NCBI GenBank assembly: GCA_002373085.1
Contig: DFJP01000022.1
Span: 1-10,394 of the forward strand
Length of the DNA: 10,394 nucleotides
Direction of reading: 5' to 3'
Origin: Caryophanales bacterium UBA3668
GTDB lineage: Bacteria; Bacillota_I; Bacilli_A; RFN20; CAG-826
Of this stretch, positions 1-4,792 are shown piece after piece. A program made the translations under genes and the position numbers. The notes under the pieces were generated by a model. The model was not told the origin of the DNA and made no database searches. It saw nothing but the letters and a program-made list of their open reading frames with translations. The number at the start of each line of letters is the position of its first letter. Within the stretch, counting starts at the first letter, position 1.

Positions 1-765
1 GATGAAAGAGAAGTGTTTAGAACTCATATTCTTTATTCATTACTTGAAGCAGCTTCTTATAACGTGAACCGTCAAAATAAGGATCTTGCTTTATTTGAAA
101 CAAGTAACATGATTTCTTTATCAAGTAGAAGTGAGCATTTAGCGGTTGTCCTTGTTGGAAACGAACTCAGTCGTGACTTAATGAGAAAAGAACCATATGA
201 TTTTTATCATATGAAAGGTATTGTTGAGAATATCTTTGAACTTCTTGGTATTGAACCTTCTAGATATAGATTTGATCGTTATAGTTCCACAAAAGAAGAA
301 TTACATCCAGGCAAATCTGCAACAATCGTTTTCCAAAACAAGGTTATTGGTGTCTTTGGTGAACTCCATCCAAACGCTAAAAAAGAATTTGGCTTTGCTA
401 AGAGTAGTGCGGTTGCTTTAGAAATGAACTTAGAACAACTTTTAGAGGCTAAAGTATCTATCGCTAAGATGACACAAATCTCCAAATTCCCAACCGTTAA
501 CCGTGACCTTGCTTTATTGGTTAATAAAGATATCGCTAGTAGTGATATTGTTAAACTCATTAAGAAAAACGGTAACGGATTAGTTAAAGATGCGAAAATC
601 TTCGACGTTTATGAAGGTGAAAACCTCTTTAATGGCACTAAGAGTGTTGCTATCTCTATTACATTAGGTAAAGAAGGCACATTAACCGAAAAAGAAATCA
701 CCGATACATTAGATAAAATCAAATTTGAGCTCGCCAAAGCATTTAATGCTGAACTTAGAATGTAA
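1..765 (+). CDS. pheT: Phenylalanine-tRNA ligase beta subunit, C-terminal part (5' end outside window)
   Basis: PheT is the beta chain of the alpha2-beta2 enzyme that charges tRNA-Phe in the cytoplasm. The reading frame is open from base 1, so the gene enters from the left; about 254 residues are visible. The fragment starts in the B6-B7 catalytic-like core: EVFRTHILYSLLEA and DLALFET match the family pattern, as do DFYHMKG and later HPGKSA and GELHP. It ends with the FDX-ACB anticodon-binding domain (fragment residues about 162-254, beginning KFPTVNRDLALLV). The GTG at 13 is an internal Val codon in the conserved core, not a start. The family is usually about 800 residues, so roughly the last third is present. 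The next gene begins 2 nt after the stop, which suggests one transcript. The identification is firm. Confidence 0.95.
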   Translation, partial: DEREVFRTHILYSLLEAASYNVNRQNKDLALFETSNMISLSSRSEHLAVVLVGNELSRDLMRKEPYDFYHMKGIVENIFELLGIEPSRYRFDRYSSTKEELHPGKSATIVFQNKVIGVFGELHPNAKKEFGFAKSSAVALEMNLEQLLEAKVSIAKMTQISKFPTVNRDLALLVNKDIASSDIVKLIKKNGNGLVKDAKIFDVYEGENLFNGTKSVAISITLGKEGTLTEKEITDTLDKIKFELAKAFNAELRM

Positions 766-767
766 TA

Positions 768-1253
768 ATGAAAATTAATCGTTATCAATTTCAAAATAAA
801 AATTACCAAATCGAAGATGACATAGACTTTTCTAATGTCACTTTTGATCCTACCCATATTCGTGGAATAAGTAACACCCATGTTGTTGTTACTGGTAATG
901 ACTATGATGATTATCTTGTTTTAAATATCAAAATCAAAGCAGATGTCATCGGAGTGTGCTCATATACTTTGGAAGACATTCCATTAAAAGTTGATATTTC
1001 TGCTTCTTTGTCTTTCTCATTTTTAGAAGAAGATGAAGATGTAATACACATTGATTCTCCAATTTTTGAGCTAGATCAATATATCTTAGACTTGATTATC
1101 GCCGAAGTACCTTTGACTTTAGTCAAAAAAGGCGCAAAACTTCCAAGCAGCGGCGACGGGTATCGAGTTTTAAGTGAAGATGAATATAACAAAGAACAAG
1201 AGAATAAAAAAGATTCTCGTTGGTCAGCGCTTGATGACATTGAATTAGATTAA
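768..1253 (+). CDS. yceD: DUF177 / YceD family protein
   Basis: This 161-residue protein belongs to the DUF177 (YceD) family, linked by gene context and mutant data to 23S rRNA or large-subunit biogenesis; its biochemical role is unsettled. The family marks visible here are a central GVCSYTLEDIPLKV segment with Cys64, an acidic middle, a hydrophobic helix (about 103-117, YILDLIIAEVPL), and the C-terminal DSRWSALDDI (149-158), equivalent to the DPRWaaL ending of homologues. The second Cys-containing stretch common in the family (after the NLP/EVP helix) reads VKKGAKLPSSGDG here, with no cysteine. The ATG lies 2 nt after the pheT stop and has no clear ribosome binding site, so translation may be coupled to pheT. 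In many bacteria this gene precedes rpmF; here a flavodoxin-like gene follows instead. Confidence 0.85.
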   Translation: MKINRYQFQNKNYQIEDDIDFSNVTFDPTHIRGISNTHVVVTGNDYDDYLVLNIKIKADVIGVCSYTLEDIPLKVDISASLSFSFLEEDEDVIHIDSPIFELDQYILDLIIAEVPLTLVKKGAKLPSSGDGYRVLSEDEYNKEQENKKDSRWSALDDIELD

Positions 1254-1255
1254 TT

Positions 1256-1702
1256 ATGAAGAAACTTGTTATCTATTATTCCCACACTGGTAGTAGTGAA
1301 CTTGTAGCTAAAACTTTAGAAGAAAAAGGCTATGAGATTAGAAAGGCTGAAGAAAAGAAGAAACTTCCGAAATCTTTCTTTTGGTCAATTATGGTTGGTG
1401 GTTTTAGAGCAGGCACTGCTCAAAAAGGAAAACTTGTTGATTATAATCCAGATGTTTCTGAATATGATGAGATAGTGATTGCTACTCCAATATGGAATGG
1501 CTTACCAACTCCAGTTTTGAATTCGATTATTGATAAAACTGATTTTAGTGATAAAAAACTTTGCTTTGTGTTTTCCGCTGGTGGAGGAGAGGCTCCTAAA
1601 ACCGTTATAAAGATTCATAAGATATTTCCTAACGCAAACATTATTGTTTTGAAAGAGCCGAAAAAATATCCAGACGAGCTCGAAAAGATTAAAGATTTAT
1701 AA
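1256..1702 (+). CDS. Short-chain flavodoxin-like protein
   Basis: The protein has 148 residues and a flavodoxin-like fold. It begins with beta-strand 1 and a phosphate-binding loop, KLVIYYSHTGSSELVA; SHTGSS (9-14) matches the (S/T)xTGx(S/T) loop that holds the FMN phosphate. ATPIWNGLPTPVLNSI (76-91) corresponds to the loop that packs on the flavin ring, and FVFSAGGGEAP (105-114) to the later loop near the ring. No membrane segment or signal peptide is seen, so it should be a cytosolic electron carrier or a small NAD(P)H-linked flavoprotein. Partners cannot be inferred from the neighbours. The ATG is 2 nt after the stop of the DUF177 gene, again without a good ribosome binding site, so coupling is likely. 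Two hairpins follow the stop. FMN binding is inferred from motifs only. Confidence 0.8.
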   Translation: MKKLVIYYSHTGSSELVAKTLEEKGYEIRKAEEKKKLPKSFFWSIMVGGFRAGTAQKGKLVDYNPDVSEYDEIVIATPIWNGLPTPVLNSIIDKTDFSDKKLCFVFSAGGGEAPKTVIKIHKIFPNANIIVLKEPKKYPDELEKIKDL

Positions 1703-1710
1703 TCACACAA

Positions 1711-1729
1711 TTAATTGCTTCGCAATTAA
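1711..1729 (+). other. Hairpin, 8-bp stem with TTC loop
   Basis: TTAATTGC-TTC-GCAATTAA is a perfect 8-bp stem starting 9 nt after the flavodoxin stop. No T-run follows, so it is not a complete terminator by itself. It may protect the mRNA 3' end or act together with the terminator 8 nt further on. Confidence 0.5.
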
Positions 1730-1736
1730 AATATAG

Positions 1737-1763
1737 AAAGTCCTGAATAATCAGGATTTTTTT
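1737..1763 (+). terminator. Rho-independent terminator of the pheT-yceD-flavodoxin unit
   Basis: TCCTGA-ATAA-TCAGGA forms a 6-bp stem at 1741-1756. It extends outward by a G-T wobble and A-T pairs (AAAG at 1737-1740 against TTTT), and T1757-T1763 give a run of seven T. It closes the upstream operon ahead of the mraZ promoter. Confidence 0.85.
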
Positions 1764-1792
1764 CTTTATCTTATTTTTTCTTTAAATAGGTG

Positions 1793-1821
1793 TTGCATTA
1801 TCAAAACAAAGTCCTTAAAAT
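1793..1821 (+). promoter_or_regulatory. Sigma-A-type promoter for mraZ-rsmH
   Basis: TTGCAT (1793-1798) and TAAAAT (1816-1821) are separated by exactly 17 bp, with 4/6 and 5/6 matches to TTGACA and TATAAT. The expected transcription start is near 1828-1829, directly before the first MraZ box. The site lies downstream of a terminator and 36 bp before the mraZ ATG. Confidence 0.75.
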
Positions 1822-1829
1822 ATAGGTAC

Positions 1830-1854
1830 GTGGTAAAAAGTGGGAGAAAGTGGT
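1830..1854 (+). promoter_or_regulatory. MraZ operator: three GTGG(T/G) boxes with 10-bp period
   Basis: GTGGT at 1830, GTGGG at 1840 and GTGGT at 1850 are spaced exactly 10 bp apart, one helical turn. MraZ is known to bind its own promoter at three or four short G-rich direct repeats of this kind, autoregulating the dcw cluster in E. coli and mycoplasmas. Here the boxes lie just downstream of the predicted transcription start and run into the mraZ ribosome binding site (GGGAG, 1842-1846), ending 2 nt before the ATG. Bound MraZ could therefore block promoter clearance. Autoregulation is inferred from the family and the site layout. Confidence 0.8.
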
Positions 1855-1856
1855 AA

Positions 1857-2294
1857 ATGTACTTTGGTAGTTATGAACACACTCTAGACGATAAAGGCCG
1901 TTTAATGATTCCTCGCAAATTAAAAGAGGGGTTAAGCGAAGGCTCACCTTTATATATCATGAAGGGTTTTGAAGGTTGCATCGCTGTTTATAATGAATCC
2001 GAATTTGCCAAACTTTCCCAAGAATGTTCTTCTATTTCTTTTAATAAAAAGAATTCAAGAACCTATTTAAGATTAATGCTTTCTAGTGTTACTGAATTGA
2101 CAGTTGATAAAGTTGGTAGAATCCAACTTCCATCACAAACAATCAGTAAATATCAAATTGGCAAACAAGTAATGATTATCGGAGTGGGTGACCATTTCGA
2201 AATCTGGGATCTCGTTAAGTTTAGCGAATATCAACAAGAGGCTAATGAAAACTTCGAAGAAATCGCAGAATCATTAGACAAAGAAAATGACTGA
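1857..2294 (+). CDS. mraZ: Transcriptional regulator MraZ
   Basis: MraZ is a ring-forming DNA-binding protein with two AbrB-like (swapped-hairpin) repeats that controls the division and cell wall cluster it heads. The length, 145 residues, is typical. Repeat 1 carries HTLDDKGRLMIP (8-19) and repeat 2 carries TELTVDKVGRIQLP (79-92), the paired DxxGR signatures of the family. The C-terminus is acidic and coiled-coil prone. The ATG at 1857 is supported by the family start (MYFGSYEHTLDDKGR) and by GGGAG about 10 nt upstream. The stop is TGA at 2292-2294, and rsmH starts inside the last codons, giving an 8-nt overlap. The family-length ending at TGA is evidence that UGA is a stop in this organism. 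Three matching operator boxes precede the gene. Confidence 0.96.
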   Translation: MYFGSYEHTLDDKGRLMIPRKLKEGLSEGSPLYIMKGFEGCIAVYNESEFAKLSQECSSISFNKKNSRTYLRLMLSSVTELTVDKVGRIQLPSQTISKYQIGKQVMIIGVGDHFEIWDLVKFSEYQQEANENFEEIAESLDKEND

Positions 2295-3216
2295 GACACA
2301 TATTCCAGTACTTCTAAATGAAGTAATTGAAGGTCTCAATATCAAAAAAGATGGTGTTTATCTCGATTTAACTCTTGGTAGAGCAGGTCATAGTTCACAC
2401 ATTCTAAAGAACTTATCTCCTAAAGGGTTATTAATCGGAGTAGATCAAGATGATGAAGCAATCGCCGCTTCTAACGCTAGATTATCCGAAATCAGAGATA
2501 ACTTCATTCTCGTTAGAGACAATTTCGTCAATATTGATAATATCCTTTCTAATCTTAAGATTGAGAAAGTTGATGGAATACTCATGGATTTAGGAGTTAG
2601 TTCTCCTCAATTCGATGATCAAAGTCGTGGATTCTCTTATCGATTCGATTCAGAACTTGATATGCGAATGGATAAAAGAAATACATTGACCGCAAAAAGA
2701 ATCGTTAATGAATATTCTTTACAAGAATTGACAAGAATATTTAACGAATATGGCGAAGAGAAATACTCATATTCCATCGCCAAAAATATCGTCAAAGAAA
2801 GAGAGCAACATCCAATTAATACAACATTCGAATTAATTGAGATTATCAAACGTTCTAAACCAATGAAGGAATTGGCAAAAGTTGGCCATCCTGCAAAGCA
2901 AATCTTCCAAGCATTAAGAATTGAAGTAAATGACGAAATCAATGTTCTAAAAGAAACGTTGACTAAGGCATTATCTCACCTCAATAAAGGTGGTAGATTA
3001 GCAGTCATTACTTTCCATTCTGGGGAAGATAAAATCGTTAAGCATCTCTTTAAAGAACTTACGGTTATTGAAGGAAATAGATTCGATCTTCCTCTTAACA
3101 CAAAGGAAGTTGAATATCGCTTAGTTACAAAAAAAGGAATTAAACCAAGCGAAGAAGAAATAAAGAACAATCATCGTTCGGTGAGTAGTGTTCTAAGAAT
3201 TATTGAAAAAATTTAG
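2287..3216 (+). CDS. rsmH: 16S rRNA (cytosine(1402)-N(4))-methyltransferase RsmH
   Basis: RsmH (MraW) uses S-adenosylmethionine to methylate N4 of C1402 in the 16S rRNA decoding centre. The protein has 309 residues, the usual size. It opens with HIPVLLNEVIEGL and SAM motif I, YLDLTLGRAGHS (25-36; homologues usually have TLGgaGHS). GVDQDDEA (51-58) has the acidic residues expected to hold the SAM ribose. DGILMDLGVSSPQFD (97-110 region), GFSYRFDSELDMRMD (115-129), HPAKQIFQALRIEVNDE (201-217) and FHSGEDKIVK (243-252; usually FHSLEDR) follow in family order. The C-terminus NHRSVSSVLR matches the NpRarSakLR ending. The start ATG overlaps the end of mraZ by 8 nt, so translation is probably coupled. 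A small membrane protein gene follows. Confidence 0.97.
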   Translation: MTETHIPVLLNEVIEGLNIKKDGVYLDLTLGRAGHSSHILKNLSPKGLLIGVDQDDEAIAASNARLSEIRDNFILVRDNFVNIDNILSNLKIEKVDGILMDLGVSSPQFDDQSRGFSYRFDSELDMRMDKRNTLTAKRIVNEYSLQELTRIFNEYGEEKYSYSIAKNIVKEREQHPINTTFELIEIIKRSKPMKELAKVGHPAKQIFQALRIEVNDEINVLKETLTKALSHLNKGGRLAVITFHSGEDKIVKHLFKELTVIEGNRFDLPLNTKEVEYRLVTKKGIKPSEEEIKNNHRSVSSVLRIIEKI

Positions 3217-3217
3217 T

Positions 3218-3225
3218 GAAAGGAG
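3218..3225 (+). promoter_or_regulatory. Ribosome binding site that fixes the start at 3233
   Basis: GAAAGGAG lies directly after the rsmH stop and 7 nt before ATG 3233. The frame is open further upstream to a TTG at 3203, inside rsmH, but that codon has no comparable site. Confidence 0.8.
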
Positions 3226-3232
3226 AAAAACC

Positions 3233-3475
3233 ATGCAAGTTAAAAACAAGCTCTACAAACATCACAAGAGTAAATTTGTTTTAGTCATGCGTAATTTCTC
3301 AATCGCTATTTCAGGTTTATTAGCTCTTGGTGCAATAGTGGCTATTCCAACCTACATATCTGATAAAGCCATCTCTGAAGCAGAGGCGAAAAATCTTGAC
3401 GAAGAATACAAAAACGAAATGGATTTGGATGAAAGATTCGACAAGATTGAAATTCAATTTACTTACGAAAAATAA
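3233..3475 (+). CDS. Small single-pass membrane protein in the ftsL position
   Basis: This is an 80-residue protein with a basic N-terminus (about residues 1-20, rich in Lys and His), one hydrophobic segment (about 22-42, FSIAISGLLALGAIVAIPTYI), and a strongly acidic C-terminal part of about 38 residues. The charge pattern predicts N-in/C-out topology. Its place directly after rsmH is where ftsL sits in dcw clusters, and FtsL has this same bitopic layout with a helical outer part that binds DivIC and FtsI. The outer part here is shorter than usual (Bacillus FtsL is about 117 residues) and shows no clear leucine zipper, and no FtsI or DivIB partner is seen nearby. FtsL is therefore a positional guess. 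Another option is a lineage-specific division or membrane-anchor protein. The start is set by the GAAAGGAG at 3218-3225. Confidence 0.75.
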   Translation: MQVKNKLYKHHKSKFVLVMRNFSIAISGLLALGAIVAIPTYISDKAISEAEAKNLDEEYKNEMDLDERFDKIEIQFTYEK

Positions 3476-3500
3476 ACAAGATTCCCCCTCTTGTTATTTT
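3475..3500 (+). terminator. First of two tandem hairpins after the ftsL-position gene
   Basis: AACAAGA (3475-3481) and TCTTGTT (3489-3495) form a 7-bp stem around the loop TTCCCCC, and ATTTT follows. The stem begins on the last base of the stop codon. Alone it would be a weak terminator, since its T-run is short. The C-rich loop could instead pair with GGG at 3501-3503. Confidence 0.5.
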
Positions 3501-3502
3501 GG

Positions 3503-3526
3503 GTCTAGGTTCGCCTAGACTTTTTT
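3503..3526 (+). terminator. Rho-independent terminator splitting the division cluster
   Basis: GTCTAGG-TTCG-CCTAGAC is a perfect 7-bp stem with a UUCG loop, followed by six T (3521-3526). It separates mraZ-rsmH-small membrane protein from ftsA-ftsZ, which then have their own promoter. Confidence 0.88.
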
Positions 3527-3531
3527 ATTTA

Positions 3532-3551
3532 ATTAACAAAATATTGTTAAT
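3532..3551 (+). repeat. Inverted repeat overlapping the ftsA promoter -35
   Basis: ATTAACAA-AATA-TTGTTAAT has 8-bp arms with a 4-nt centre. The right arm contains the proposed -35 hexamer TTGTTA of ftsA. This is a candidate operator for an unknown regulator. The AT-rich make-up means chance cannot be excluded. Confidence 0.45.
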
Positions 3552-3572
3552 AAATCATGTGTGAGTTAAAAT
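3544..3572 (+). promoter_or_regulatory. Sigma-A-type promoter for ftsA-ftsZ
   Basis: TTGTTA (3544-3549) and TAAAAT (3567-3572) are separated by 17 bp. The -10 hexamer is identical to that of the mraZ promoter. The expected start of transcription is near 3579-3582, at or within 3 nt of the ftsA ATG, so the mRNA would have essentially no leader. Confidence 0.65.
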
Positions 3573-3581
3573 ATTCCTGAT

Positions 3582-4778
3582 ATGAAGAATAATACTATCG
3601 CTTTAGAGATATCTCACAAATATATAAAAGTCGCATTTGGCTATGTTCAAGATGGCCAAGTTTTTATTAATTTTGTTAAGAAAGCTCCAATTAATCATTT
3701 TCTTGAAAATGGAATTATCAAAGAAAAAAATGCTTTGGTTAAAGACCTAATGAGAATGAATCCAATCGTTGATCAAGAATATCAATTTGATGAATTGATT
3801 AATAACGTAACGTTTGTCCTTCCACCTTATGGGTTAGAAGTATATCAAACTAAACAAATTACATCTGTTATTTCTCCTGAAAAAGTAATTGGAGAATTAG
3901 ATATTAAAAATATCTACTCAATTATTAGAAACAAGAGACTTCCTGTTGATAATGAATTAATTGATATTGTCCCTGAAGCGTTTGTTATTGATAACGGTAA
4001 TATGTACGCTCACGCACCAATTGGTAAGACTAGTAGCGCAATTACTGCCTTTACTAAAGTACTGACATTACCAAAAAGAATTAATCAAGAATATTCCGAA
4101 GTTGTTAAGAATGCGAATATTCAAATCAATAGAAAAGTAGTATCTACATTTGCCGCAAGCGAATTAATTGCGTCTTATCCAGATACTCCAGACAATTTCT
4201 TCTTAGTTGATATTGGAGCAGCTTCTACATCCGTTTCTTTAATAGGAAATAAACAACTATTTGCTACCCGTTCATTCTCATGGGGTGGAGATAATATCAC
4301 CGATCACTTAGTTTCTAAATTTAATATCAGTGAAACTGAAGCAGAAAAAATCAAAGTATTATATGGCTTAGATAAACGCGTTATTAAGTTTGATTATTCC
4401 GTCTGCTCAGTAGAAACAGAAGAAGGAGTTACCAAACATTACGTTGGTGAACTCAATAGTGTTATCGAAGAAGAATTAGATGAATTAATAAGAAACATGA
4501 ATAATGCGATTGAGCAACTAGCTCAAGCATACAATGTTATTGAATATGCGAATATGCCAATCATTTTAATTGGTGGAGCCTCTAAACTTAAAGGAATTGT
4601 CCCCTATATCCTTTCTAAAGAAACTTTCCAAAATGTTAAAACTCTCTCACCAACAACTATTGGTGCTAGAGATCCGAGCTTATTTGCTCTACTAGGAGCA
4701 ATATATTCTGACAATAAATATCCAAACGCTTCCGATGAAGAAAAGAAGCAATCATCCCCAGTTAGTAGAGAAGAATAA
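3582..4778 (+). CDS. ftsA: Cell division protein FtsA
   Basis: FtsA is an actin-like ATPase that tethers FtsZ filaments to the membrane at the division site. The protein has 398 residues and the ASKHA fold in order: phosphate-1 strand IALEISHKYIKVAFG (6-20), the FtsA-specific 1C (SHS2) region (about 80-165), phosphate-2 VDIGAASTSVSLIG (209-222), SFSWGGDNITDHL (231-243), and the adenosine motif IILIGGASKLKG (327-338). The usual C-terminal amphipathic helix that inserts into the membrane is not visible: after ALLGAIYSD the tail (379-398) is short, polar and charged. No ribosome binding site precedes the ATG, the frame has a TAA at 3567 and no earlier usual start codon, and the promoter -10 ends 9 nt before the ATG, so translation is probably leaderless. 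The gene lies 14 nt before ftsZ in one unit. Confidence 0.9.
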   Translation: MKNNTIALEISHKYIKVAFGYVQDGQVFINFVKKAPINHFLENGIIKEKNALVKDLMRMNPIVDQEYQFDELINNVTFVLPPYGLEVYQTKQITSVISPEKVIGELDIKNIYSIIRNKRLPVDNELIDIVPEAFVIDNGNMYAHAPIGKTSSAITAFTKVLTLPKRINQEYSEVVKNANIQINRKVVSTFAASELIASYPDTPDNFFLVDIGAASTSVSLIGNKQLFATRSFSWGGDNITDHLVSKFNISETEAEKIKVLYGLDKRVIKFDYSVCSVETEEGVTKHYVGELNSVIEEELDELIRNMNNAIEQLAQAYNVIEYANMPIILIGGASKLKGIVPYILSKETFQNVKTLSPTTIGARDPSLFALLGAIYSDNKYPNASDEEKKQSSPVSREE

Positions 4779-4783
4779 AGGAG
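4777..4783 (+). promoter_or_regulatory. ftsZ ribosome binding site
   Basis: AAAGGAG overlaps the ftsA TAA stop and lies 9 nt before the ftsZ ATG. It is a strong site, in contrast to the missing one at ftsA. Confidence 0.85.
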
Positions 4784-4792
4784 AAAAGAGTT

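Noticed and set aside
13..15. GTG at 13 as a start codon for pheT
   Set aside because: The frame is open from base 1, and the codon falls inside the conserved PheT core, so it is an internal valine.
1711..1763. Paired hairpins as a mobile-element end or attachment site
   Set aside because: No target duplication, transposase or partner copy is seen. The second hairpin with its T-run is a plain terminator.
1703..1856. Hidden rpmF (L32) or another small gene between the flavodoxin gene and mraZ
   Set aside because: No open frame with L32-like MAVPK start or basic content was found. The gap is fully used by hairpins, a promoter and the MraZ boxes.
3203..3232. TTG start at 3203 for the small membrane protein
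   Set aside because: It lies inside rsmH without a ribosome binding site, while ATG 3233 has GAAAGGAG 7 nt upstream.
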